Shown: positions 23,932-36,693, numbered from the stretch's first letter. The stretch is DNA of 64,000 bases from Gloeophyllum trabeum ATCC 11539 (GCF_000344685.1 NW_006920415.1:632545-696544), one strand, 5' to 3'. Numbers and translations are program-made. Notes: generated by a model not told the origin, from the letters alone.

Positions 23932-25387
23932 GATTCAATCTGCACGCGGGGTGCAGTGTGCGACAAATCGAGTATGAATTCGAGTGAAGGTAAGCAGGCG
24001 GCAGCTTGCGAGCGACATACCACATGACGCGGACCTTCTGTGGACGGACCATATGGCCTTTGGTCCGGGGGCTAACCTGCACACAAGTTATTTATGTTAG
24101 ACAGCCATACTTGAACGTGACAGGCAGACCTTACAACTCTACTATTATATTTATCGCATGTATTTATGTATGTTACGGACTGTGCTAGCGACGAACCGAT
24201 GCATAAGACAATAGGTTCTTGTAGTAGTCGTTTAGATAGAGCACTCACTATGTATTGGATATTGCTGCTGATTTCATTTATACCAATGACGACCGTGACA
24301 AGGCATAATGTCAAGGAAGTGCCATCAGTCGCCCATTTACGCGAGACGTCCATGCATCGGCTCTGATCGAGTTCCGTCAAGATACAGAGATTGCGGACGT
24401 ATTCGGGTCAGCTGCATAGTGTTTTGTTTTATTGGGGAACCAAGCCCTCTCAAACGCAACCCGCTGACTGAACAGTGAAGCCTGCTTGAAGGCATTTCTT
24501 GAAGTATTGCGATGAATTTAACTATCTGGCCTTGACGGGTCGGGAAGGTGAACCAGTGGAATTACCCACCACTGCATTGTTCCGCTCAAGGACATTTCTG
24601 ACACGCAATTAGGAAAATAAGGAAAGCACTAGGTATGGATTGGTGCTGTCATCTCTGACGTACCTATCGAACCAGCAGACGAGGCTTCATATAGAGGCGA
24701 TTCTGGGAAGAGTAAACAATGGTATTGGTGGTCCATTGTCCGCCAAACTGCCTGCTTGTGGCCTTTCAGTCTAGGCTGGAGTTTTGCTGTACGATGCGGT
24801 GCAAAGATGGGCGCACGCAACTCGCCGCGCAAGAGCCCAATAAGCGCCCACCGGGCAAAATACAGTTACATAATCACGGCAAACCGTTGTTGCCGTTCTG
24901 CTGTATTTGGCCAGTTGCGCCCTCCCCCGCTCAGACGAAATCCTCGACTCTGACAGCAGATCGCCCGTCGCGAACACCGGAAATCTTTGGGCCGCGGGTC
25001 AAGAGCATAGGTCGGGCAAGGAACAGCGTTGGACGCTGAGAACAACAGACGAGCGCCAACGCTGAGCCATCAAGCCCACGTTGTTCTTGTTCGCGATCTG
25101 TCAGTCGATCCTTTTCTTGGTTACTCTCTTCGACGACCGCCACGACGACAAAGACAAGGGCGTGTTTTCCTTGCTTCTGGGGCTGAGCCGGGCGATTTTG
25201 GTACTTAGCTGCGGAGTTGGTATTGCTCTAGCCAACAGCCTCGGCTTACGCGAGCTGTGGACCCGCGTCTTCCCTTCTCGTTGCAGTGGCATCATCTACG
25301 CACGGGGTTCAACAGGCCACTTCTTTTGTTCTTTCCCCGGACTTCAACTTGACTCTTACGTTCACCTAGACGCGCCCGCCAATAGCC
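23932..25387. other. Intergenic, about 1.46 kb, upstream of the kinase gene
   Basis: No gene or repeat is recognised. The last few hundred bases are pyrimidine-rich on the plus strand, as often seen before fungal start codons, and probably form the kinase leader and promoter. Confidence 0.45.
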
Positions 25388-28300
25388 ATGGACGCCTCTA
25401 CTAGCTTACAGATACCAGAATCCTCGATTCCCGGCACGTCGAGGCAGGCCAGCAACGCGCGACCGGTATCCGTGACTGTCAATTCCACACCACCTGCACA
25501 GTCTGCAGGGCGTCATCGAGCCTCCCACAATGTAGTGTCCTCGTCTCAACATCAGCAAGAGAATTCTCAGAACGACCAGCCTGCCTATCGCGATGTATAC
25601 TCGCACCCAGCGGCCATCGCCTACGCTGCGGCTCACCCGCGTCGTACAATCCCGAAGTTTGGACCCTATCTCCTCTTGCAAACGTTGGGCGAGGGTGAGT
25701 TCGGCAAAGTGAAGCTGGGACTGCATTCGCAATGGGGAGAGGAGGTGGCTGTTAAGCTTATTAGACGAGGAAACATCGACTCCAACGTGCGGATGTCAAA
25801 AATTGAGAGAGAAATCGAGGTTCTGCGGGTGCGTAATTACGCCCGCTTTAATGTGTTCTGTCTGATGTATCGGCTGTAGACCCTCAAACATCCCAACATC
25901 GTCCGTCTGTACGACGTCATCGAGACCGATAAATATATCGGAATCATCCTAGAATACGCGTCCGGCGGTGAACTTTTTGATCACATCCTCGCCCATCGCT
26001 ACCTGAAGGAAAAGGATGCATGCAAGCTATTCTCGCAATTGATATCCGGTGTCTGGTACATTCATCAGAAGAAAATCGTACACCGCGACCTCAAACTCGA
26101 AAATCTTCTACTGGACCGGAATCGCAATGTTATCATCACTGACTTCGGCTTCGCCAATCGTTTCGAACATCGCGCAGACGACCTGATGCAGACAAGCTGT
26201 GGGTCTCCCTGCTACGCTGCGCCCGAGTTGGTCATCTCGGAAGGCCTCTACGTCGGTTCGGCGGTGGACATCTGGTCGTGCGGTGTCATCCTGTACGCTA
26301 TGCTGGCAGGGTATCTGCCCTTCGATGACGATCCCGACAACCCAGATGGTGACAACATCAATCTGTTGTACAAGTACATTGTCACCACCACGTTAACGTT
26401 CCCTCCCCACATTTCGCCGGAAGCCCGCGATCTGTTATCGTTGATGCTGGTCGCAGACCCCGCACGTCGCGCTGATCTGCCCACGATCATGTGTCATCAA
26501 TGGCTTGCGCCGTATCACCATCTCTTCACGAAGACTGTTGAAGACCTGGAGCGCGCCGCCATGGAGCAGCATCAATTGAAGCGGCTGGCGTACCAGAGGC
26601 AGATGAGGCAAGCTGCGCAGGCTCAGGAGCCTCGAGCGATCGCAAGGACTCAAAGCGCCAGGACAGATGGGGCGGCATCTTCGGGCACTGCTGCTGCTAC
26701 GCCGTCGTCCAGGAGCCGATCACAGAGAGAGGGCCATGCTCACCATCATCAATCAGCGACCCATTCGCAGCCTCAGCCCGAGTACCTCTACGAAACTTCC
26801 GTCGATCAGTCAATGTACACATCCTCGCCTGCCTCAAGGAGAGGCTATAACTCGGCTGTGGTCGTGCCAACGTCGTCGCAGCCGGTACTCGATGACGATC
26901 CGTTTGCACCCGTACCGTCTCGCGAGACGCCTAGCGTGCAGATATCGCCCGCTGTTGGATCTCCAATGGAGGATGTTGTTTCGAAAGCACCTCTTCAACC
27001 CAATAGAAGGCGCGAAGATGATGTGCAGGTGGAAGCTACGCCGGGTAGAAACGGCCACGCGAAGGCGTCGCCGGAAAGCAGCAAGAAGAAGGGAGGTATG
27101 AGGCATACGATCCAGGTGGAGTACGGTCAGAATGGTCAAGAGCAGACTTCGCAGCCAGTGTCTGGCTCGAGGAGAGAGCCGACGGATACTGATATGGTCA
27201 CCGAGGGTCGCTCGCATCACGCCATGCAAGGCAGTCCCGAGCGGACGAGAGCCCGCCGGCCTTCTGCTGAAAGTGCACTCAAACCTCTCCCTGCGGTTCC
27301 GCCCACGTCTGGCGCTGCGGGTGCACGCCGAGAGCCTTCACAGCGTAAGATTCCACCCTCTGCGTCGGAGTCGTCCGCTGTGTCGGCGAGCCCGCGGGTC
27401 GCAGAAGAGAAGCCCTTGCCCTCTCAGCACGCGCAGCATGGCTCGCAGTCTTCTGGTTCTTCTAGGGTTAGTGGACACAAGCGCGGGATGTCTGTCGACA
27501 AGCTTGGGCTCAGCAAGATATTCGGTGCGTCGGATGGTGCCAGCACGAATGGTGCATCGTCGCGCGTGCCTTCGGATACTTCCCAGTACGGTGCCAGCTA
27601 TGCATCTGAGAACGGAACCACGAAGTCTATGCCTGGTTCCACTCCCCATAAGCGCCCGTCCACTCTACAAGCCGCTCTCTCTCCTCCTGACAAGGAGAAA
27701 TTGTCTCCTGCTGGCACTGTTGAGTATGCGGATGCCTCTGCGAAGAAGTCCAGGAGGAATACGCTGACAGTGATGGTCGAGCCTATCAGTCGATCCATCA
27801 AGAACAGGACGCGCGGTCGTCAACCTCCGGAGACCCCTGTGAACGAAAAGGATATGTCGTTCTCGCAGAGTCCAGCTCCGACGTCGGAGGCTCCTGTTCG
27901 CGAGCGACCGGATTTACTTCCTCCGCCTTCTACACCGAGTTACACCAATTCATCCAGGACCAATGTCGGCCTCGGCATGCCTGCCTCTTCTAGCAAAGCT
28001 GCGAAGGTCATGCAATGGTTCAGGTCGAAGAGCAGGAACCGGGAATCCTTCGAGGTCAGCGACGATGGGCATGGTGCACCGGTCGCAGGAGACTACCGGG
28101 GTCGACCTATGCAACCTCCGAGCTCCTATAGGCCGGCTTCAACCACGCCGATGCAGAATAGCGGCAACGGATCTGGTATGGGTGCTCCTATCTCTGCTAC
28201 GCCCACTCCGGCGCATCGTAATGAGCGCCGTATCTCCTCTGGCACCGCCGACACGTCAATCAGGATCCCTTGGAGATCAGGTGGAGGTGCTAGCAAGGCA

Positions 28301-29029
28301 GGTGTTATCCGCATCCACCATGGTGCGGTTGACCAGGACATGGTTACGACTCGACCTCCTCCTGAGGTTATGAAGCATGTCCGCGAGGTTTTGGAGGGTA
28401 TGGGTATTGAGGTGCAGCAGGAGAGTGAATTCAAGTATAGATGCATCAGGCAGAAGAGGAAGAAGGCTGCCGGTATTGTTGGCCTCAGTACTGCGCCCGG
28501 GAGTCCGGGAAGCATGGCAGCCGTCGCTATGCAGGGCACCGCAGCTTCTAATGGCGTAAGTCCATTGTCTTATGCGAGTAGACCGTGGAGTGACCACTTC
28601 TATGTTAGGTGGACAAGCGTGGCCTGCCCGTCCCTTCTCATTCTTCCTTCACTGGAAGTGGAATGCTCAGGGGTCTCCTGATGCGCCGTCAGTCTTCGCA
28701 AGTATCGTCCATCGGCCATCATTCCGTGGACGAAACAATCGAGTCTCCCAGCGCCACCAACGGCTCGTATGTCCAGGAACCGAGCCCCGTGGGCGAGCCG
28801 CTATTCGGAGACCGCACGGAAGACATCGGCGATGAAGTCCGGTTCTCTGTGGAACTCACTCGTATAGACCGTCTCAACGACACCTACAGTTTGGACGTGC
28901 GGAGGCTGAAGGGTAACCTTCGGAGCTACAAGTTCCTTTATGATACTCTGAGAGAGTGAGTATTCTCCCCTTTTGCGCTAAATGATTCGCTGACTCGCAT
29001 CCTGTAGCCGGGCGGCCCTGCAGCACTAG
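25388..29029 (+). CDS. KIN4: Kin4-type serine/threonine protein kinase with C-terminal KA1-like domain
   Basis: Four exons (25388-25828, 25880-28555, 28609-28955, 29008-29029) give 1161 residues. The kinase domain spans about residues 95-370: glycine loop LGEGEFGKVKLG, ATP lysine in VAVKLIRR, catalytic loop HRDLKLENLL, DFG in ITDFGFANRF, and CGSPCYAAPEL in the activation loop. GEGEFGKVKLG together with DDDPDNPDGDNINLLYKYI is the Kin4/Frk1 pattern within the CAMK/SNF1-like group. In yeast Kin4 acts in the spindle position checkpoint; that role here is by homology only. A long disordered Ser/Pro-rich region follows. The last 190 residues (HVREVLEGMGIEVQ, FSVELTRIDRLNDTYSLDVR, LRSYKFLYDTLRD) resemble a membrane-binding KA1 domain split by two introns. 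Confidence 0.87.
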
Positions 29030-29432
29030 GCTTAGGGTCGACATCGCCGTTCTCGACAAAATCTGACGATCTGGTTTAACGATTCCTACTGTTCTGTTTG
29101 CTATCATGCTTCGGATTTCATACCCTAATCCAGTCTCATGAGGTGTTACGTTCATGTTTTCTCTCGGGCCATTTACGAGTCCTCTGGGTGTACGTGGTCT
29201 TGTGACCATCCATCCATTCGAGATTATCCCCCCTTTCCTCGTCTGTTATTACTATCATTGTACAGGTCGCTATGTTTCGTTTCGTTTCGCAATCCCATCA
29301 GACTTTTTATCTATGCATCTTCTCGTCACGCCATGTATATCCTCTCGAGTCATGACCCAGAACGATGGTTTTTTCGACACAGGCCGGTCGACTGATACAA
29401 ATCACGATACATTTACATCTCTCCCGCTTTTC

Positions 29433-31513
29433 TCATACATTCAGCTCTGCTTTCGTGCCCTTCTGGAGCGCGGCCGCGAACTCGGGGTCTTGCAGCGCGG
29501 GCTCGACCCACTCCGCGAGGAACTTGTCCACCTGCTCCGGCGCGCGCCCGATGAAGCTCTGCGGATCGAGGAGCGTGTCGAGCTCGGGCTTGATGGGATC
29601 GAAGTACGGGTCCTGGCGGACGCGCTCGATGAGGTCGTTCTCGAGCCCGAGCTGCTTCACCTGGTAACCTGCTTCGTGAGAGAGCACCTGGTACGGTTCA
29701 GCGTCAACACAAGCCCGAAGCAAGAACACTGAGCGCTAAGCACAGACCCTGATCTTCTCGTGCGCCTCCTGGCGGTCGCCGCCCTTCTTCACGAGCGCCA
29801 TGATGATGTTCTCGGTCGCCATGAAGGGGAGCTCCTGATGGATGCGGCGCGCGATGACCTTGGGGTAGACGACGAGCCCCTCGGAGACGTTTTGGAGTGT
29901 CGTGAGCACGATGTCGGCGGTGAGGAAGGCTTCGGGGAGCGTGATGCGGCGGTTGGCGCTAGGAGGGGGCAACGGTCAGCAGGGAGGGAGAGAAAGGCGG
30001 AGGGGAGAGAGGGCAATACCTGTCATCGAGCGTGCGCTCGAACCACTGCACACTCGAGGTCATGAGCGCGTTCTGGTGAAGCACCATGAGGTGGCGCGCG
30101 AGCGAGCAGATGCGCTCGGAGCGCATCGGGTTACGCTTGTACGCCATTGCCGAGGAGCCGATTTGTGTGCTCTCGAAGGGCTCCTCGACTTCCTGCGCAT
30201 ACACGGGAGTTAGCGAAAGGGAATTTTGTGGTGAGGACGGCGCGAAAGAGGGGGGGTGCCAGGGGAGGAAGGAGAGTCACCTTGAGGTTAGCGAGCAAAC
30301 GGAGGTCCGTGGCGATCTTGTGCGCGGTCGCGCCGAGCGAGGCGAGCGGGGCGAGCGCGTCTGCGTCGATCTTTCGCGAGTAGGTCTGCGAGGTGACTGG
30401 GTACGCGTAGCCGAAGCCCATCAGCTCCGTCACGCGCTTGTCGAGCGCTTCCACCTGGGGCGTTAGTGAATGTGTGAAGGAGCGTAGGGGCAGAGGGTGC
30501 AGTGCAGCAGAGAAGGGATACCCACCTTGTCGTGGTCGCCGTCGAAGAGCGCGAGGAAGGAGGCCTGGGTGCCTGTCGTGCCCTTCACGCCGCGGAAGCC
30601 GATGTCGTCGCGCGCGCGCTTGAGGTTGCGTAAGTCCCACAGGAGTTCCTGTTCGCGCAGAATTCAATTGTCACCGTCTTCTCGTCGGATTGAGGGGGAG
30701 ACAAAACGGACCTGCAGCCAGAGCGTGGCGCGCTTCCCCACCGTAGTGAGCTGCGCGGGCTGGAAGTGCGTGAAGCCGAGCGTGGGGAGAGCACGGTACT
30801 CTTTTGCGAAGGCGGCAAAGCGCGAGATGACGACGGCGAGCTTGGAGAGGAGGAGGGTTAGGGCGGTGCGTAGGAAGATGAGGTCTGCGTTGCTGTATAT
30901 GTCCACATACGTTAGTCGACACGAGCATAGGGGAAAGGGGGAGCTGAGGTACTCAGTGACATAACACGATGTTGCGCCGAGGCTGGAGAGAATTGGTGTT
31001 TGTACTTGGGGGAAGGTGAGGAGAACAGGACGAACTGGATGATGCCCGCGGCGGCGGGCGCGACCTTGCCGAAGGTGTGGACGTGCGCCATCACGTCGTG
31101 GCGCCGCTTCTTCTCCTCCTCTGCCGCCACCGCGAATTGTTCCGGGTCCAAGTCCTCCACACGGTATAAGCATGAGTGAGTGTAAGAGGGGCAGGGAGGA
31201 GGAGCATGCTTACGAGGTTCGCTTGCATCTGCGCGATCGCCTCGTCGGTGATCTGCGTGAGGCCGAGCTCTTTCTCGGCGATGGCGAGGTTCAGCCAGAG
31301 TTTCCGCCAGGTGTGGAAGCGGTTCTATGTGGAGATGTTAGGTGCCATGCCTTCTCAGCAGTGTTGAGTCGTACAGCGGGAGAAAAGAGATGGGCCATCT
31401 CCTTGCTGGCATACCGGCTGACGGAAAGTGTTCAATTAGGTCATGATGAGAGAATGAATGGAATTGCTCTTGCCTGGATAGTGGCGTCTGATAGGTGTCG
31501 AAAGCTTCCATGA
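29433..31513 (-). CDS. ADE13: Adenylosuccinate lyase
   Basis: Catalyses two fumarate-releasing steps of purine synthesis: cleavage of SAICAR and of adenylosuccinate, in the cytosol. The start [20 protein letters not shown] at 31513 matches eukaryotic family members, and the stop is at 29433. The family signature is present as [11 protein letters not shown] near 30130-30160. Other conserved pieces are [45 protein letters not shown] and [13 protein letters not shown]. At least seven introns interrupt the gene. The first (31473-31418, 56 nt) uses a GC donor, GCAAGA, with a normal CAG acceptor; no GT donor gives the conserved LSSRYAS junction. Length is about the usual 480 residues. Confidence 0.92.
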
Positions 31514-31938
31514 TGCCTGATGTCCTTTATGCAGCTGGAGGATTTTGGTTATTAGTGTCCAACATTTTGAGCTGGATGACACTTACTTGCGCGATATGTG
31601 TCTATTTAAACCAACTCCGGTGGGAAAAGGTAAGCAGAGGCAGAGGCGGCGCAGAATTTGGACAGTGCAGATCTGTCGGACAATTTGGGCACGGCCGGTG
31701 ATTGGCTCGGATGCAGCCGAGCGTAATTGGCATTTCGATCACTTCCTCCTCCTGGCAGCTCCCACTCAGCTGCACCGCAAGTCTTTCCATACCGGTCTTT
31801 GCTCAATATCCTTGAGTGTTTTGACGGGGGAATTGCAATGCCTTTGGAAGGTGAGTTGCTTCCTGGTCTGTGAGGCAGAGAGGGAGAAAGAAGTGTCTTG
31901 TGCTCTCGTTGCGAGGTGACGAGACCCAGCGTCAAGTC
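31514..31938. other. Divergent intergenic region between ADE13 and the BBC1-like gene
   Basis: It must contain both promoters. No SH3-coding exon for the BBC1-like gene was found here, although that was looked for specifically. Confidence 0.45.
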
Positions 31939-33813
31939 ATGGGTTGTAACGCACATCCCCGTGCTACGTTGGAATGTTCAGTGGGAGATGCGATGGAACG
32001 ATACCATGAATGTTCTGGGACTGCCGACGATCGAATTGTTGCTCAGATTCGGAATCGTCACTACATCCCGACGAGTCTGCCGTTTGCTGACCGTTTCCCC
32101 CAAGACTGGAAAAAGAAAGCCGTCAAAGCAAAGGACGCGACCGTCTCCAAAGCGATCAACACCAAGGACCGCCTCCAAAGCACGCCCTCGGCCAAGACCA
32201 ACTGGGACTACAGCAACCCGCCTCCACGCCGCCCGCCGCCCGTTCCCGTGAAGACGCGCGATTCCGAGCTCTATGGCCCGCCACCGAGTCGCAGCAACAG
32301 CTCCAGGGCAGAAGTAGACGATGCGGTCTCGGCGCCTCCTGCACCCGTGTTATCCACGCGCCCGTCCATCCCGTCTCGCTCGACCCGGCCCTCCCTGCCC
32401 ACGCGTTCCCCAGAGGAATTGGCTCCCCCGCCTGTTCGTCCCCCGCCAATGCCTGCGCGCAGGAGCACTGCGTCGATTCCAGCGTCGCAACACCACGAGG
32501 AGGTTATCGACAAGATCGACTGGGCGAACCTCTCGCCCGAGGATAAAGAGGTGTTCTTTTCCTGGTTGGACGAGTTCTTTTCCCGCTTGACGGGCAGGCA
32601 TGTCGGACCGACTGCTCACCCCACTTTTGTGTCGTCCAAGGAGAAATTCGCGCATCCGCCTGCCAACGAGCACGCACCTGCACCCGCGCCTGCGTACACA
32701 TCCGCACCCGCACCCGCGGATAGTCCTGCTCCCAACCGCAGGCTCCCGCCCGCCCTCTCCCCATCGCACGCAAGTGGCCCGGTATGTCTAATTCGGACCA
32801 ACTAATATTACGCTTCGTACTGACTACTGACATCTCTAACAGCCGCCAATCGTCCACTGGTCCAGGCCCAAACTGCCCTCCTCGCCATCCCCAGCGCCTG
32901 TACGTAAGTACGCTTCTTCCCCCTTCTCCGCCCATTGACACCCCTCGCAGTAACCCCCGCCCAACCCCCGCGTCCCACCCAGCACGACCAACCCTGCCTC
33001 GCCCGCGACCTAGCGCAGTACTTCCACCCCACCACCCCCTGGGACCACGCATGGTATCTCTCCCCCTCGGCGACGCCGCCCCCGCTCGCGGGCAGCGCCC
33101 ACATGCTCCTGCGCGCCTCGCGCGTGTACGTGGGGAAGGACGAGACGCTCACCGCGGGCGTGCTCTTCAGCGACCTCAGCATCTGCTGGTTCTCCCTCTC
33201 CTTCACACGCGGCGACGCCGACGCCGACCCCAACAGGGCCGGGCGCGCGGCGCGCTACCGCCCGCCGCCGCCGCCGCTCGACCGGGACTCGCTGGTGCGC
33301 GCGCATGGCGTGTACGGCGAGGCGGTGGCGGGGTTCGTGGCGCGGTTTACGGGCACGGCGAATATGGCCGCGGAGGCGCTGCGGCAGTTCGAGCGGTTCC
33401 CCGGCGTCGAGCCGCCCGTCCCGAGCGTGTACCGCACGCACGGGCACCTCGTCTTCGCCGGGTCCGCGGACACCGGCGTGGGGACGTGGTGCGGGGGCGA
33501 CACCGCGCTGCGCCGGGGCGATATCATTTCCTGGCGGGACACGCGCCACCACATGGGCCGCGGGTACCTCGCGGGGGATCACACGTCCGTCGTGCTAAGG
33601 GAGTGCGCGGTGCAGTGGGACGTGGAAAGGGAGATGAGTCTTTCAAGGCTGGGGACGCTGGAGGTGGTCGAGCAGGGCGGGGTGAGGCGGGAGTTTGATA
33701 TGGACGGGTTTTTAGAGGGGACGCTGGAGGTGTACCGTCCTGTCGGGGTGGGGTATTTGGGGTTGGAGAGTTTAGATGGGTTGTTGTGTCCCGGGGATGG
33801 AATTGAGGTTTGA
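31939..33813 (+). CDS. BBC1-like cortical actin-patch protein
   Basis: The central part is proline-rich (PPPRRPPPVPV and similar runs), suited to binding SH3 or profilin partners. The C-terminal 280 residues, coded after 32951, form a conserved domain starting ARDLAQYFHPTTPWDHAWYL and continuing SRVYVGKDETLTAGVLFSDL, RTHGHLVFAGSADTG and RRGDIISWRDTR. I associate this with the cysteine-proteinase-fold domain of the yeast Bbc1/Aim3 family, which tempers Arp2/3-driven actin assembly at endocytic sites. Introns at 32782-32842 and 32904-32950 are well supported. The N-terminal start is uncertain; 31939 is the first in-frame ATG and the first conserved-looking residues (LPFADRFPQDW) come later. Yeast Bbc1 carries an SH3 domain, and none is visible here. 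The GC-rich last exon is compositionally unlike its neighbours. Confidence 0.65.
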
Positions 33814-33973
33814 AGAGGAAGAACGGGCTGGGTGGGTTTGTTCTGGGTATTTACTGGGCGTTTGGGATGATCTACGGGTACGATTGGACTGCATGATTGT
33901 ATGTACTCTTACATCTCGGACTGCTTTAGAGACATGTGTATTACTCGCGATGAATAGTTGGATGTAGGCACTG

Positions 33974-34993
33974 CTACCCGAGCAAACTATCAGCCGCCTC
34001 GAGCTTAAGAGCCAACTCGTCCGGGTTAGGCTTGGCTGGCACAGCATGAACGAGGATCCTCAGCTCGTCGCGGAGGAAGTTGGCAGTCGTCGGCCCGATA
34101 GCAGCTATCCTGGCAGCCCGCTCGTTCGCAGGCGCTGTTGGGCCGTCAACCTGTGGGAGGTGGAAGTATTTCCTGAGTGTGGGGGTGGCGAACTCTGCAG
34201 CGGATGGTGCGAAATAGACGATCCACCATCGGGAATCAACTATCATCCCAGCACTCAGCAATGCTGCGCTGCATAGGATATAGAGGAATCACGCACCTGG
34301 GAAAGGCTCGATAGCGCTGAGCAAATCACGCTCGAACGTGGTAGATCCCTGCGTGCCGTATACCTGCAGAGTGTGCAGCTCCACGCCGCCCCCTCTCAGG
34401 ATGTTGGGCAGCGTATCACGATTCTTGTCCCCAGTTAGGTAGAGCAATTTCCTAGATGCACCATCGGGGGGCAGGTCTCGCAGTATAAACCGCGCGAGAG
34501 CCTCCGCGGTACCGGATTCCTCGGCGCCCCGTACATCGCGGGGCGCGTAGAGCCCGCCGTAGGCTTTCGAGATATCGAGGAGTGACGACGCGGTGCGGTG
34601 CCCGACGACGTAGAAGGGCGTGGCCGCCCAGGACTCAGAAGCTGCCGCTGCTGATCAAGTAGCGAAACACCAGCTCGGTTTTGGAAGACGGTATTACAGT
34701 CCAGGGCGAACGCACCACCGACCTGGGAGTTCCGAACAGTCTGAGTCGTGCACCAGCTCTTCGACGACGGTTCGCCAGGCCGCGCAGGAGCGCGCGCTGG
34801 TGATGATCACGCCGCTCAGGGCGTGCCGGGCGGGGCCTCCGCGCACGATGCGTTTGAGCTCGGACAGGTGGACGTGGGTGGTTTCGAGGACGGGGACGGA
34901 GAGGGCGGCGTACCCCTTCGAGTGCAGCGCGGTTTCGTAGGGGTCGGGGCCGTCGGTGGACGGCGAGCGGAGGAGGACGACGGGGACTGACAT
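33974..34993 (-). CDS. HEM4: Uroporphyrinogen-III synthase
   Basis: Cyclises hydroxymethylbilane to uroporphyrinogen III, the fourth step of haem synthesis, in the cytosol. Three exons (34993-34723, 34641-34297, 34239-33974) total 882 nt, giving 293 residues, normal for the family. The family is poorly conserved, but key phrases are visible: VVLLRSPSTDGPDPYETAL at the start, SGVIITSARSCAAW, FYVVGHRTASSL, LLYLTGDKNRDTLP, WIVYFAPSAAEF and IAAIGPTTANFL. The 81-nt first intron uses a weak GTCGGT donor, chosen because it restores frame between the two lobes. The gene is divergent from the citrate carrier gene with only 119 bp between the start codons. Confidence 0.9.
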
Positions 34994-35112
34994 GGCAGGA
35001 GATCTACAGAAGCTATCAAACAGGGATAAGAGAAGTGTCCTAATCGTGGGAACTCTGACACAGTGGTAACTGACTAGACTCGTTTGCAGACTTGCAAGTG
35101 CACTGTGCAGCC
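34994..35112. promoter_or_regulatory. 119-bp shared promoter region of HEM4 and CTP1
   Basis: The two start codons lie 119 bp apart on opposite strands, so both core promoters and any shared control sites must fit here or inside the genes. No TATA element is evident. Confidence 0.6.
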
Positions 35113-36453
35113 ATGTCGTCCAAGAAGGAGAAACCGCTGCACTCGCTGATAGCTGGGGCGACCGCTGGTGCAGTGGAGGCGTGAGTTTTAGTGTATAATG
35201 CTGCCTTCCATACGCTGACGAATTCCAGCTAACAGCTTCGTGACCTACCCCACCGAATTCGTGAAGACGCGCTCGCAATTCGAGGGCAAGGTGCGATTGT
35301 TACACACATGCGAACCGGCGTGAAGGGAGATCCTCATATAAATTCTGATAGAAAGAGGGCATGATTGCCATCATACGCGACACCGTCAAGCGACAAGGCG
35401 TCAAGGGACTGTATTCGGGATGCACAGCGCTCATGGCGGGAAACTCCCTGAAGGCGGGTGTGCGGTTCGTCAGCTACGACCAGTTCAAGCATATGCTTGC
35501 GGATAAGGAGGTGAGCATCTCCTCCATTTGAAGTCCAGTTTCTAGCGCTCATACTTTGACGCGGGGAGGGTAAAGTAAGCGCACCAAGGAGTCTGCTAGG
35601 CAAGTCGGATGGCGTGCTGCACACTGTAAGAATCATTCCGACTCATACCTCCATCTTTCAGCTGGTCTTGGTGCGGGTATGACGGAAGCCATATTGGCCG
35701 TTACTCCGTCAGAGACTATCAAGTACGTGCCGCCCTCGTCTCTCGTCGGACAGACATTTATTTCTGTCAGAACGAAGCTCATCGACGATGCGAAGCGCCC
35801 CAACCCGCAATACCGCGGCCTCATCCACGGCACGTCACAAATTATCAAGGCAGAGGGTCTATCGGGTATCTACCGCGGCCTCTTCCCCGTCGTAAGGCTG
35901 CCCCGCCTTTCTGTAACTAGCAGCTTACTGGCGATATAACACGACTAGATGATGCGCCAGGGCGCCAACTCAGCCGTCCGCTTCACGACGTATACGACAC
36001 TCCGTCAATACGTCGCGACGCGGATGCCCCCCGGCCAGAGCGTCCCGAGCAGCTTCACCTTCGGGATCGGCGCCGTCGCGGGGCTGGTGACGGTCTACAC
36101 CACCATGCCGTTGGAGTGCGTATTGGTGCTTCCCTCACTTTCAGGACGGGTTCTGATTACCCTATCCGCGAGACAGCGTGATCAAAACGCGCATGCAGTC
36201 GCTGACGGCGCGCCAGCACTACCGCAACTCGTTCCACTGCGCGTACCGGATCTTCACGGAGGAGGGCGTGCTGCGATTCTGGACGGGCACGACACCGCGG
36301 TTGGTGCGCTTGATGGTCAGTCTCCCCGCATAATCATGGGTCATATTGTGGTTGCTGACTGTATGCCGTCCTCGCGCGCAGTTGAGTGGAGGAATTGTGT
36401 TCACCGTGTACGAAAATATCATCCGTCTGATAGGTGGGCGGGAAGATCCATAG
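35113..36453 (+). CDS. CTP1: Mitochondrial citrate/tricarboxylate carrier
   Basis: A mitochondrial carrier family protein exchanging citrate for malate across the inner membrane, feeding cytosolic acetyl-CoA. Nine exons (35113-35180, 35236-35290, 35352-35510, 35569-35599, 35662-35722, 35771-35891, 35949-36115, 36177-36315, 36382-36453) total 873 nt, giving 290 residues, the usual size. All three repeats carry a carrier signature: YPTEFVKTRSQ, TPSETIKTKL and MPLDVIKTRMQ. Replacement of Asp by Glu in the first two is typical of citrate carriers. Intron 4 (35600-35661) begins with GC in the strong context G|GCAAGT; the splice gives RSLLAGLGAGMTEA as in homologs. Exon 4 is only 31 nt. Confidence 0.93.
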
Positions 36454-36693
36454 TGCACAGGCCGTTAGGACATAATAGAGTGCATGTTTTTATCATTGCT
36501 TAGCAGAGGGGCCGGCGTCCGGTCTGGAGTGTCAGACAGCTCAAGGCAGAGTCCGACGCGCCAATTTCATTGATTGCTACATTAGACAAGTGACAAGGAC
36601 ACAAATACTGGATGGAGACAACATTGGGTCACTATGATACCCCGAAGAGACTACAACACTTACACTGATTAGTTTCGAGCAGTGCATGCGCGT

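Noticed and set aside
32504..33582. Long minus-strand and alternate-frame ORFs within the BBC1-like gene
   Set aside because: High GC removes stops in all frames; only the chosen frame matches a known domain.
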